Source: Methanofollis sp. UBA420 (lineage in GTDB: Archaea > Halobacteriota > Methanomicrobia > Methanomicrobiales > Methanofollaceae). Taken from it: a stretch of 64,000 nucleotides of DNA. The DNA is taken from NCBI RefSeq assembly GCF_002498315.1, contig NZ_DAGX01000002.1:64808-128807 (forward strand). The letters run 5' to 3'. Made by a program: the position numbers and the translations under genes. The notes under the pieces were generated by a model. That model saw only the letters and a program-made list of their open reading frames with translations, was not told the origin of the DNA and did not search any database. Below, one piece after another: positions 34,278 through 43,821 of the stretch; position 1 is the first letter of the stretch; every line of letters starts with the position of its first letter.

Positions 34278-37200
34278 CAACAAATATCGCGAATATTTTG
34301 ACATTGACGATAGGTATTTCCCTTGCATCGACGACGCGGCAATCAATGCCGGCGCTCCTTGGGATAACACCTATCCGCACAGCACGTTCATTTATATGCT
34401 CACCGAGATGGAGCGTGCCTTGGCGCGGCAAAACAACTGCAGAACGCTCTGGATTGAGGGTGCATACGGAACAGGAAAGTCGCAGTGCGCCTATGCCATG
34501 CGTGAAATTCTTGAAGTGCCGGAAGCGGAACTCCGTGACTATTGGGGCAGGTACGAACCGCTGAAAAAGAATACCGACCTGCTTGAAAAGCTGATTGGCC
34601 ATAAGAAAAAAGGAATTGTGGTGGCTTATCGTTATGCTTCTGGCGGCATTATGTCGGCGCGTGACCTTTTCTTCGCCATACAAGAAAGCGTGAAATCTGC
34701 TCTTGTGCAACAGAACGTGCCTTATCTTGGCGAGAATACTCTCAAAGAGAGTATTATTGCTTGGCTTCAAGATACTGACCACAAGTTGATGTTCAACAGT
34801 CTGCTGCAAAATCATGACAAGGAATGGAGAGCGTTATTCTCCCAGTCAACCGCCGATGAAGTGCTGAATGCGCTTCGCCAGAACGGCGAAGTTAAGTCTT
34901 TGGTAGATAATATCTTCCGCCTTGCAGATAAAGAGGGTATAACCGCGCTGACCATTGATTCAGACAGGCTTATTGCCTGGCTGACGGATATTATTGACCG
35001 CAATAATGTAAGAATTGTCTTTATTTGGGACGAATTCTCCGATTACTTCAAGAACAACCGCGAAAGCCTTTCGGAGTTTCAAAGGGTTGCTGCTCTGGTA
35101 CAGAATAAACCCTTTTACTTCATCGTAGTAACACACGAGCCTCAGCAAATATATGTTGCGGACAACGACAGGGGGAATCAATCTAAGGTAAGCGACCGTT
35201 TTATATCAATACCTATTGTCCTGCCCGATAACATTGCGTTTGACCTCATCGGCCACGCGTTCAATGTAAAATCTGCCGCCAAGTCGCAGTGGGACATTCT
35301 TGCTGACGACCTGAACGACCGAGTAAAAAACTCTCGTTCCAAGGTTATGGGGGTTGCAAAGATTGACAACCCACAGGTGATAAAGGACATTATGCCGCTC
35401 CACCCAATGGCGGCATTGCTCCTCAAAAACATAGCTTCTGCTTTCAAGTCTAACCAGAGAAGTATGTTTGACTTCATCAAGTCCTCAAACACGGATGATG
35501 TGAAGGCGTTCCAATGGTTCATTGAAAATACAGGTCCTTTTGACGACCATCCGCTTCTCACGGTGGATATGCTGTGGAACTTCTTCTACGAGAAGGGCAG
35601 GGACAACCTCACATCAGACATTCGCCTAATATTGGACACCTTTCCGCAGCAGCAGGATTTGCGTGAGGATGAGAAAGCGGTTCTGAAAGCCATCCTCATT
35701 ATGCAGGCGATTGACCAGCGTCTGGGCGGCACGATTGATCTGTTCAAAGCGACCGAGCAGAACCTCAGCTATGTCTTTGAGGGCATACCTGACCTGGAGG
35801 GAACTAAATCCGCCAATCTTGCGAAAGGGCTTAGGGAAAAAGGCATCCTCGTTTCCAATCCGATAAGCGGTGGGCGTTATGTGTATGCGGCCGCCGTGCT
35901 TGCGGGCGACCAAGCGAAAATCGATAACTACAGGAGAGATGTACGGCAGAACAGCACAACCTCGAAACTTGTGACCGAGGGTGGGCTTTCTACCGTTTTA
36001 TCGCTTTCTCCCGCTCTTCGTCTGCGATTTGAGTCGGAGCCGGGTACAGGTAAAATCACCCCTGTGACTGCCGCAGATTTTACACGTACAATCAATATCC
36101 TCCGCGATAAAGCCACAGGGTGGAATTTCCACGCCGTTATCGCCTTTGCCAAGGATGAGGCAGAGGCGGCTACCTTCCGAAAGACTCTTAGAGCAGCGGT
36201 CGCCGATAAGCAATACGAAAGCATTGTGTTCATCGATGCGCTTTCTACGCCACTTGGCTCCGAAGCGTTTGAGCAACTCGTGGACTTTTCTGCGATGGCG
36301 ATGTACTACCGGGGGAGCAACAACACCTCGTCGAGAGAAAGTTCTGATAAGGCAAAGCGCGTTTTAGACCAGGACTGGAAAAACCGTATCTACAACGGTC
36401 AGTTTATCGTATATACCTATGCCAATCAAGAAGGCGCGAAACTCGGAAACGGTCAAGGTGTGGCAAGCGTTCTTCAGACGATTGTTACAATAAAATTCCC
36501 GTATGCGTTCGACTTTGCAAGGGGACTCACTGAGAGCCAGTTGAAGATAACTCAGGCTATGAAACAGTCGGCAAAAGCAGGTATTACACAGGTCACGGGT
36601 GGTGTTGTTGGCGGCGTTGAAAAACATGTGTTGCCGACTGTATGGAAGATCGATACTTATTGGGAAAACCCGACAACTTCATCCTTGCCGATCTCGAAAA
36701 TTAAGGTTGAGGTCGACAAGCGCATTAAAAGCGCGTTTGACCACGACGGGCAAATTGCAATTGACGAAATCTATGGCTTCCTTGAGAAAGCCTACGGTTT
36801 TGCTCCGTGCAATCTCTCAGCGTTCATTGCAGGCTTTCTATTGAAGGAGTATGGCAGCGAGCCGTATCGTTACAGCGATTCATCCGGCGGCCATGAGCAG
36901 ATGACGCAGGACAAACTTGCAGAGATGCTGGGTAACTACATCGGTAAATCCCCGAAACCAACCTATATCGTAAAAATGACTGCCGACGAAATGGCGTTTT
37001 ACGAACTCACCGAAAAAGCGTGGGGTATCCAGCCTAATTCGTGTTCATCTGCGGGCCAGGCAGCGATTGCGGTAACCGGCAAAATGCGTGAACTGAATTT
37101 GCCTGTATGGTGTCTTGAAGAAGTGGATCCAGTCGGCATCTTCGATGTGGTTCAGAAATACAGTGAACTCGTTCAAAAGGAAGGTACTGAGACTCACAAA

Positions 37201-38430
37201 AAAGCAGTCGAAATCGGAAAGATAGCGTCTGCAAAACCATCCCTCGCCGACAGTTTGTCCGCCTTAGTCACTAGCGAGAATTGCCAGAAAGGTATGCGTG
37301 AATACCTCCGTTCCTTTGAAGGCGGTAGGGTTATGAAACTCGCCACGGCAATTGGTGCTGAGAACAATGTGCTTGCTGATATTCGCCGTTTGTTCGAAGT
37401 GAAGCACTCGTGCCTGTGGGATAAACAGACCGGCGAGGACGAAATCCGTAAACTGCTGACCGAGTACAGCGTAGTCAAGGAGAGCAACGCCATCCTGAGT
37501 GTTTCGGCCCATTCCTTGACGGAAGCGTTCAAAGAGTGGCGTGAACGGTTGAAGTTCATCGGCATCTCATGCGATGCTTTATGGGCAAAGTACCCTACGT
37601 TGGCAAAAGTCCTCGACATGCTCTTGAAAATCTGCAAGCAAGAGGACATATTGCCCGAACAGTTAAAGGCATTCCATTCAGAACTTGTGGCGCACGGTGC
37701 GGAAATCAAGGATTTGTTGAACAACGACAGGCGCGCCTTTGCTGAGATTTATAAGCCGTACCTTGAAGACCTTAGTGATGACGATATCGCCGATGTTAAG
37801 AGCAAATTGCAAACAGGCTTTTTTGAATTGCCGAAAACCGAGTGCAACGTCAAAGTGAAAGCGGCTGCCGAAGAATTTCGAAAGAATCAGCTGAAGTCGC
37901 AACTCTTCTGCTTGTGGAAAGACAAGACGGGAACGAAGAATCCACGCGAATGGTCGAGCCGCTACAGGACGCCCGTCCTATGCTGTGTCTCTGAGGCTGA
38001 GTTTGAGATGGCTAAAAAGGCATTTGAAACCCTTAACCGCAATGGGGGAACGGATGCCGAAATCAAAGCTTCTCTCGATTTCTTGGAATCCACTACTCTG
38101 TTTGATGTCCTTGCTGATGATGATAAGCGGAATACAGCATTCAACCGGGATATCGTTGGCGAATACAGTGCATTGCTTCCAGACCTTGGTAAGGTAAGGG
38201 ATACCCTAGACCGCCTTTGCGTTGATACCTATGACTGGCGTGATAATCCGAACGTTAAGAAAAAGGTGAAGCAACTTGCCGAAGCCGAGTACAACGCAGG
38301 CGGCAGCGACAGGGTCCTCCTGAAAATCGATGAGATGGACGATGCCCAGTTAAAGCAATATCTCAAACGGCTTGTCAAGGACAACATTACGGTCGGCATT
38401 GAAATACTGGCGAATAGAGACAGGAGATAG
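34270..38430 (+). CDS. brxC: BREX ATPase BrxC/PglY
   Basis: A 1386-residue P-loop ATPase, the largest protein of the system and of normal length for BrxC/PglY. Walker A (GAYGTGKS) is at residues 64-71 and Walker B (IVFIWDEFSDYF) at about 250. Long helical regions follow, typical of the family. The ATG at 34270 (MPNNKYREYF) overlaps the brxP stop; the frame extends further up but only inside brxP. Immediate neighbours brxP and pglZ confirm the assignment. It probably assembles on DNA with the other BREX proteins. Confidence 0.85.
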   Translation: MPNNKYREYFDIDDRYFPCIDDAAINAGAPWDNTYPHSTFIYMLTEMERALARQNNCRTLWIEGAYGTGKSQCAYAMREILEVPEAELRDYWGRYEPLKKNTDLLEKLIGHKKKGIVVAYRYASGGIMSARDLFFAIQESVKSALVQQNVPYLGENTLKESIIAWLQDTDHKLMFNSLLQNHDKEWRALFSQSTADEVLNALRQNGEVKSLVDNIFRLADKEGITALTIDSDRLIAWLTDIIDRNNVRIVFIWDEFSDYFKNNRESLSEFQRVAALVQNKPFYFIVVTHEPQQIYVADNDRGNQSKVSDRFISIPIVLPDNIAFDLIGHAFNVKSAAKSQWDILADDLNDRVKNSRSKVMGVAKIDNPQVIKDIMPLHPMAALLLKNIASAFKSNQRSMFDFIKSSNTDDVKAFQWFIENTGPFDDHPLLTVDMLWNFFYEKGRDNLTSDIRLILDTFPQQQDLREDEKAVLKAILIMQAIDQRLGGTIDLFKATEQNLSYVFEGIPDLEGTKSANLAKGLREKGILVSNPISGGRYVYAAAVLAGDQAKIDNYRRDVRQNSTTSKLVTEGGLSTVLSLSPALRLRFESEPGTGKITPVTAADFTRTINILRDKATGWNFHAVIAFAKDEAEAATFRKTLRAAVADKQYESIVFIDALSTPLGSEAFEQLVDFSAMAMYYRGSNNTSSRESSDKAKRVLDQDWKNRIYNGQFIVYTYANQEGAKLGNGQGVASVLQTIVTIKFPYAFDFARGLTESQLKITQAMKQSAKAGITQVTGGVVGGVEKHVLPTVWKIDTYWENPTTSSLPISKIKVEVDKRIKSAFDHDGQIAIDEIYGFLEKAYGFAPCNLSAFIAGFLLKEYGSEPYRYSDSSGGHEQMTQDKLAEMLGNYIGKSPKPTYIVKMTADEMAFYELTEKAWGIQPNSCSSAGQAAIAVTGKMRELNLPVWCLEEVDPVGIFDVVQKYSELVQKEGTETHKKAVEIGKIASAKPSLADSLSALVTSENCQKGMREYLRSFEGGRVMKLATAIGAENNVLADIRRLFEVKHSCLWDKQTGEDEIRKLLTEYSVVKESNAILSVSAHSLTEAFKEWRERLKFIGISCDALWAKYPTLAKVLDMLLKICKQEDILPEQLKAFHSELVAHGAEIKDLLNNDRRAFAEIYKPYLEDLSDDDIADVKSKLQTGFFELPKTECNVKVKAAAEEFRKNQLKSQLFCLWKDKTGTKNPREWSSRYRTPVLCCVSEAEFEMAKKAFETLNRNGGTDAEIKASLDFLESTTLFDVLADDDKRNTAFNRDIVGEYSALLPDLGKVRDTLDRLCVDTYDWRDNPNVKKKVKQLAEAEYNAGGSDRVLLKIDEMDDAQLKQYLKRLVKDNITVGIEILANRDRR

Positions 38431-38431
38431 A

Positions 38432-40672
38432 ATGCAAATCGATCCGGTAAAGAGATACTTGACATCTTCCGTCAAAACGCCATATTTCCTGTTTATCAGC
38501 GACGGTCAGTACAAGACCGCAATTGACGAATTGTCGGTGTTGGGTCTTGATTTTGTGCAGATGAACGGCTTCTGCGGCGGCGATGACAAATTGCCGGACA
38601 TCGACGGTCTACTCACTTATATCGAAGCGGCTGATGTAAACGCAAAAAGCAAAAAGTTTGTTGTGACGGGGATTGGTGAATACCTCGCACTCCGCGGCCA
38701 TGATGAAGCCTTCCGCACCCTGTCGCGGTTGAAAGACCTTAATGTCGGCGGTGCAAAAGTCGTGTTGCTCCTGCGAGGGCTTGCTTCACAGATTGCCGGA
38801 TTACAGGGCGACCCCCGCTTTGATAACCGTCGGTTCAGTGTCGTTAATAATGCGGAGTGTGACATATCAATTACCCTTGCCGCCCCATCTCTCGGATTGT
38901 CGACTTTATCAGGTTTCAAAGCATTACTTGCGGAACTTGAAAACGGTCAGTGCGGAAGTTTTGTCGTGAATACGGCAGTCAATCTCGATAAGGCAATATT
39001 CACCGTACACCAAATTAGCAATGCGTATGATGGCATTAAATTCTCCACAAGGGGCTTTGCTTTAGCGCGTTCCTGCGGAAGCGACGCTCGTTGGGCGGAG
39101 TTGCTGGCAGAACTCAACCAGAGCAACAGTTCGCTTGACAAGGTGCTTGAGAAGAATGGTCTTGGCAATAATCTGGAGTCTGATTTCTACGCTCGCATTG
39201 GAGGGAGCGACTACTGCAACTGGCTCTATTTTATCTGTTTGAAGAGCAAGGTTGACACATTGCAAAACGGATACCTTCGGTTCGTCCTGGATCAGACGAG
39301 TCGCTTTGAGGACTTCGTTTCAAACATTCTGAACGCAATTATTGAAATCCCGCACACCGACAAACGGTTTTCATCGTTTTGTCGGGAGCGTAAAGTTCTA
39401 GTTGAAAAGTTCCCTGAGTCGGATATTGCAGACTTCGTGGTGAACAATCGGCAAGTAGTGTCTGAAAGCATTTATAAGCTGACTGACACCACAAGGGTGG
39501 AGCGCGAAGAAATTATCGCTTGGCTTTCACAAAACGGTTTAATCCCGGAACTTGATAGTATTTATCCCGCTTTGGCGGCTTATCTAAAAAAATACATTTT
39601 TAAATGCCCTGAACTTGCGAACTTGCTGACTGAGTATTTCGAGGCGTACAAACGGCAAAAGCTGTCTAACAAGCTTGAAACTGACTTTTTGGAGAAAGTC
39701 GATCAACTTGCCCTCACACGACAATTCAACCGACTGCCTACTCGGAACGAAATTATGGACAGTGTAGATAAGAATGACACTTTTCTGTACTGGCTCGATG
39801 CACTCGGCGTTGAATACTTAAGCTTAATCGAAGCTTTAGTTCAAAAACGTGGTCTATCGGTTCGGGTTCATATCGCCCGTGCGGAACTGCCAACGATAAC
39901 ATCTATCAACCACGACTTTTTCGATGCGTGGCAAGGCCGCAAGGAAAAGAACAATGAACTTGATGATACTAAACACAGCGATGTGGGCGGTTATAACTTC
40001 ACCAATAATGAACTGCCTATCCACCTTGCTAAAGAGTTGGATATAATAGCGGCGATGATTGATAAGGCGGCTACGGAACTTGCGCTTAGGCATTGTAAAC
40101 GCTTCCTGATTGTAAGCGACCACGGCGCATCGCGGCTTGCTGTTCTGCGGCGTAAAGAGGAAAAGTACGATACCGATACCACAGGTGAACATTCGGGGCG
40201 CTGCTGTGAGATTTTCCAGCCTTATGACCTTCCGTTTGCCGCAGAGGAGAACGGATATCTCGTACTTGCCGATTACGGTCGCTTCAAGGGAAGTCGCGCG
40301 GCGAATGTGGAAGTTCATAGCGGGGCGTCATTAGAAGAGGTTGTCGTTCCTATTATCGAATTGTCGTTGAAAGATGGAAGCGTAACGGTCAAACTGGTCG
40401 ATGAAGCCGTGACCGTAGATTTTCGTACCGGCACGGAGATTAATCTGTTCTTTAATTCGCCGGTACAGGGTGTTTCCGTTGTTTTAAATGGGAAGCCCTA
40501 TTTAGCTTCGCAGATAGATGCAAATCACTACTCCGTAAAGCTGCCCGACACAAAACGGGCGGGCGAATACCCTGCGGACGTTTACGCAGGTGATAACCTG
40601 ATTGGCAAAATTATGATTAAGGGGCAAGGCAAGAGCGGCAAAGTCAATGACGCTTTTGATGACTTGTTTTAG
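38432..40672 (+). CDS. pglZ: BREX alkaline-phosphatase-fold protein PglZ
   Basis: A 746-residue PglZ. The C-terminal half carries the PglZ/alkaline-phosphatase-superfamily metal-binding elements: WLDALGVEYL near residue 453, and SDHGASRLAVL near 562, followed by LADYGRFKGSR. The N-terminal half has a Rossmann-like region (KFVVTGIGEYLAL). The ATG at 38432 has AGGAGATAG six bases upstream and lies directly after the brxC stop. PglZ is the one component shared by all BREX types and is required for defence. Confidence 0.88.
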   Translation: MQIDPVKRYLTSSVKTPYFLFISDGQYKTAIDELSVLGLDFVQMNGFCGGDDKLPDIDGLLTYIEAADVNAKSKKFVVTGIGEYLALRGHDEAFRTLSRLKDLNVGGAKVVLLLRGLASQIAGLQGDPRFDNRRFSVVNNAECDISITLAAPSLGLSTLSGFKALLAELENGQCGSFVVNTAVNLDKAIFTVHQISNAYDGIKFSTRGFALARSCGSDARWAELLAELNQSNSSLDKVLEKNGLGNNLESDFYARIGGSDYCNWLYFICLKSKVDTLQNGYLRFVLDQTSRFEDFVSNILNAIIEIPHTDKRFSSFCRERKVLVEKFPESDIADFVVNNRQVVSESIYKLTDTTRVEREEIIAWLSQNGLIPELDSIYPALAAYLKKYIFKCPELANLLTEYFEAYKRQKLSNKLETDFLEKVDQLALTRQFNRLPTRNEIMDSVDKNDTFLYWLDALGVEYLSLIEALVQKRGLSVRVHIARAELPTITSINHDFFDAWQGRKEKNNELDDTKHSDVGGYNFTNNELPIHLAKELDIIAAMIDKAATELALRHCKRFLIVSDHGASRLAVLRRKEEKYDTDTTGEHSGRCCEIFQPYDLPFAAEENGYLVLADYGRFKGSRAANVEVHSGASLEEVVVPIIELSLKDGSVTVKLVDEAVTVDFRTGTEINLFFNSPVQGVSVVLNGKPYLASQIDANHYSVKLPDTKRAGEYPADVYAGDNLIGKIMIKGQGKSGKVNDAFDDLF

Positions 40673-40684
40673 GAGGTGCGATTG

Positions 40685-42172
40685 ATGGTTGAAAAACTGA
40701 GAAATTGCTTTGACGAGATGGTCGTATATAAAGACCTCAAAAAAAGCAACTTCTTCTCCGCTCTGAGCCTGCCCTCTTTTATGCGTGACTGGCTCTTAAA
40801 GAAATTCGAGGACGAGAACGGTCACTTCGACTCCGACGAGTTGGTTAGCTTTGTGCGGACTTACTTGCCGCGCAAAGATGATTGGACTGCTATAAAGAAT
40901 CAGGTGGTAATTGAACACGAGCGGGTAAAGTTCCTTGCCAAGGTGTCGGTTGATATCGACATCAAGACTGGGGGGGTGTCGTTTGCTTTGCCCGATTTCG
41001 GGCTGACAAGTAAAGACACCATCATCGAGGACTCCGTTTGGCAAACCTGTAAGGATGACTTGGTGCGCAGCCGTGAGACTTGGGGAATGGCCGAAATCGG
41101 CTATCGTCCACCCGATGACTACGACGTAGAGTTTTCAAAAAACAAGGCAAAGGGCGCAAACAGGGGCAAAATCAAGCTGACAGCTTTTAAGGCCTTCTGC
41201 CCCTACACGATTGATATCGATTACTACAAGGACGCACGACGTGAGTTTACCACCGCGGAGTGGATTGATGTCCTGCTTGGCGCAGTAGACTACAATGCAA
41301 GCGGTTATCTCGGCGATGAGGAAAAGAAACTCACGATGCTTACCCGCTTGTTGCCATTCGTTGAAAAGAGGCTGAACCTTATCGAGCTTGCCCCGAAAGG
41401 AACTGGTAAGTCATATCTGTTCGGTCGCGTTAGCCGCTTCGGATGGCTTTCGAGTGGTGGCGTTATGAGCCGCGCGAAAATGTTCTACGACCAGAATAAG
41501 CGCGCTGAGGGCTTGGTGTTCGGCAACGACTTCATAACACTTGATGAAGTGCAAACAATTTCATTCACAAATGTGGACGAAATGCGCGCCGCTTTGAAAG
41601 GTTACCTTGAATCGGGAATTTTCACCGTCGGCAACTATGAGGGGACTGCTGAGGCGGGCATAATCCTCTGCGGCAACATCAAAAAAGAAACGATGGATGA
41701 GGATGGCTTCGGCAATATGTTTGAGGAACTGCCGTCCGTCTTCCACGAATCAGCTTTGATAGAGCGTTTCCATGGCTTTATTAAGGGCTGGAATATTCCA
41801 CGAATGAACGACGACCTCAAGATTGCTGGGTGGGCGTTGAATTCTGAATACTTCTGCTCTATTATGCACGAACTGCGGGATGATATGAGTTATCGCGCCA
41901 TCGTAGATGAACTCATCGAAGTTCCTGAAGCGGCAGATACCCGCGATACTGAGGCGGTCAAGCGCATTGCCACGGCATATTTAAAATTGCTGTTCCCGCA
42001 TGTCCGTAGCGCAAACGACATAACTGCCCGCGAGTTCAAGCGTTATTGTCTCGACAGAGCGCGAAAGATGCGGGATACGATTAAATACCAATTGGGAATG
42101 CTTGATGTTGAGTATCGCGGGAAAGACATTCCTGCGTTCAGCGTTAGACCTGACCCTGAAGAAATGGGGTAA
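40685..42172 (+). CDS. brxL: BREX ATPase BrxL (short form without visible Lon protease domain)
   Basis: A 495-residue AAA+-like ATPase. Walker A is LAPKGTGKS near residue 237, with a Walker B-type block FITLDEVQT near 285. A sensor-like region, AGIILCGNIK, and the Arg-rich C-terminal part (FKRYCLDRARKMRD) follow. It matches the shorter BrxL type rather than the roughly 680-residue form with a Lon-like C-terminus. The ATG at 40685 has a perfect AGGAGGTG site six bases upstream; the GTG at 40676 overlaps that site. Known BrxL assembles around DNA. Confidence 0.83.
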   Translation: MVEKLRNCFDEMVVYKDLKKSNFFSALSLPSFMRDWLLKKFEDENGHFDSDELVSFVRTYLPRKDDWTAIKNQVVIEHERVKFLAKVSVDIDIKTGGVSFALPDFGLTSKDTIIEDSVWQTCKDDLVRSRETWGMAEIGYRPPDDYDVEFSKNKAKGANRGKIKLTAFKAFCPYTIDIDYYKDARREFTTAEWIDVLLGAVDYNASGYLGDEEKKLTMLTRLLPFVEKRLNLIELAPKGTGKSYLFGRVSRFGWLSSGGVMSRAKMFYDQNKRAEGLVFGNDFITLDEVQTISFTNVDEMRAALKGYLESGIFTVGNYEGTAEAGIILCGNIKKETMDEDGFGNMFEELPSVFHESALIERFHGFIKGWNIPRMNDDLKIAGWALNSEYFCSIMHELRDDMSYRAIVDELIEVPEAADTRDTEAVKRIATAYLKLLFPHVRSANDITAREFKRYCLDRARKMRDTIKYQLGMLDVEYRGKDIPAFSVRPDPEEMG

Positions 42173-42176
42173 TTGT

Positions 42177-42374
42177 GTGGAAAAGAAAAGCTGTTATGTA
42201 TGCGGAAAAGAAGCCCTGAGCAAAAACGAAATCGGGCTAACCAAAAAATTGCTCGATAAGAACTCCAAGCGATTCTATTGCCTTGATTGCCTTGCTGAGT
42301 ATTTAGAAGTAGACACTGAGTTCTTGCTCGCCAAGGTTGAGGAATTTAAGGAGCAAGGCTGCAAACAATTCTGA
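42177..42374 (+). CDS. Four-cysteine zinc-ribbon mini-protein of the BREX operon
   Basis: A 65-residue protein with two CxxC pairs (CYVCGKEAL and FYCLDCLAEYL), the layout of a treble-clef or ribbon zinc site, plus a C-terminal amphipathic helix. The start is a GTG at 42177, four bases after the brxL stop. The next gene begins nine bases after its stop. Its position between brxL and the cysteine desulfurase suggests a role in the system, perhaps as DNA-binding or sulfur-relay partner. Function is not known. Confidence 0.7.
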   Translation: MEKKSCYVCGKEALSKNEIGLTKKLLDKNSKRFYCLDCLAEYLEVDTEFLLAKVEEFKEQGCKQF

Positions 42375-42383
42375 GGTGATACC

Positions 42384-43523
42384 GTGATTTACGCTGATAA
42401 TGCCGCGACAACTCGGATTTCTGACCGAGCATTTGAGCAGATGCTTCCGTTTTTACGCGAGCAATACGGAAACGCATCCAGCCAGTATTCACTGGGAGTA
42501 AAAGCCAAACGCGCCGTAGAGCATGCTCGGAAACAAGTTGCGGTGGCCATCGGCGCAGAGCCGCCAGAAATCACATTTACCTCCGGTGGGTCGGAAGCAA
42601 ACAGTTGGGTACTGCGCTGTGTTGCAGAAACTTACCACAACGAGTCGATTCACATCATAACCTCAACCATTGAACACCACTCTGTCCTGAACGCTTGCCG
42701 TGCGCTTGAACAGAGTGGCGTCGAGGTCACCTTTCTGCCTGTCGACAATACGGGACGAGTTTCGGTCGAGGATGTTATGGCGGCAATCAAGCCTAACACA
42801 AAACTGGTATCAATTATGCTTGCCAATAACGAAATCGGAACGATTCAACCGATTGCTCAGATTGGTGCCTTTCTTAAAGGGCAAGACGTCCTGTTCCATA
42901 CCGATGCAGTGCAAGCCCTTGGTCACATTCCTATCGATGTTAATGACCTACGAGTCGACTTCTTAACCGCCTCTGCCCATAAGTTCAATGGGGCTAAAGG
43001 AACGGGAATCCTGTACAAGCGTTCAGGCTTAAACTTGCCCCCGTTGGTATTCGGTGGCAAACAAGAGCGCGGGCTTCGCGCCGGAACAGAAAATGTTGCC
43101 GGAATAGTATCGGCGGGTTTCGCCATCGAGGAAAGCATTAGCGAAATGGCCGAGGAGGCAAAGCGATTAAGATCAATGGTTGAAGTTACAGTAGAAGGTA
43201 TAAAAGAAAAAATACCCTCTGTTAGGGTCAATGGAGATACCAAATTCCGTCTACCCGGCGTGGTCAATCTCGGTTTTAATGGCATTTCAGGTGAGTCGCT
43301 TATGCATCTACTTGATTTGAAAGGTGTTTGCGTGTCCACGAGTTCAGCTTGTACCTCTGGCAAAGACGAGCCGTCGCATGTGCTTCTTGCGTTAGGGCTA
43401 TCCGAACAGCAGGCAAAGTCGGCCATCCGCATCTCATATGGCAGATATAACACTGCAGACGAGGCGAAGGTCATTGTAAAGGCTGTTTGTGATGCCTATG
43501 CAAAAATAATAGATAACCGTTAA
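42384..43523 (+). CDS. Cysteine desulfurase (DndA/IscS-type)
   Basis: A 379-residue PLP enzyme that takes sulfur from cysteine as a protein persulfide. PLP lysine is in TASAHKFNG (about 201); the aminotransferase-V signature parts TSGGSEANSW and TIEHHSVLNA are present. The persulfide Cys is in STSSACTSG (about 324), in the short-loop arrangement of DndA/IscS types. The GTG start has GAGGTGAT just upstream. It is the last gene of the BREX-like operon and shares its low G+C. Donation of sulfur to BrxP, as DndA does to DndC, is the obvious inference. A housekeeping role is less likely in this setting. Confidence 0.85.
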   Translation: MIYADNAATTRISDRAFEQMLPFLREQYGNASSQYSLGVKAKRAVEHARKQVAVAIGAEPPEITFTSGGSEANSWVLRCVAETYHNESIHIITSTIEHHSVLNACRALEQSGVEVTFLPVDNTGRVSVEDVMAAIKPNTKLVSIMLANNEIGTIQPIAQIGAFLKGQDVLFHTDAVQALGHIPIDVNDLRVDFLTASAHKFNGAKGTGILYKRSGLNLPPLVFGGKQERGLRAGTENVAGIVSAGFAIEESISEMAEEAKRLRSMVEVTVEGIKEKIPSVRVNGDTKFRLPGVVNLGFNGISGESLMHLLDLKGVCVSTSSACTSGKDEPSHVLLALGLSEQQAKSAIRISYGRYNTADEAKVIVKAVCDAYAKIIDNR

Positions 43524-43531
43524 TCTATAGA

Positions 43532-43800
43532 TCACTCTGGGAAACCCAATATCCTGGCTTTGTTGAATTCCTCGACCACTACAAGAACCACGATCGCCTG
43601 AATCGCCTTCGTGAGGTTATGGAGTATCAGTTTGATCTTGATCTCCTTGATCTGGTACCAAAACATTCGTGCTTTCAGCCCCTCTCCAAACTTTCTTTTT
43701 ATGACCGAGAACGCTGTTTCAACCTTGTTTTTCTCAGCATAACGTTCAGCGTCAAAGGAGGCATACATCTCCTGCCTATAGTTACCCGAATAGATCTTTC
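43532..43800 (-). mobile_element. C-terminal relic of an IS5/IS1182-like DDE transposase
   Basis: The minus strand encodes the tail of a transposase (KNKVETAFSVIKRKFGEGLKAR, including the catalytic Glu in KVETAFS). No N-terminal half lies upstream. It ends nine bases from the cysteine desulfurase stop and so marks the right edge of the BREX island. Terminal repeats were not found. Confidence 0.6.
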
Positions 43801-43821
43801 CCTTTCATTTTCTGACCGATA

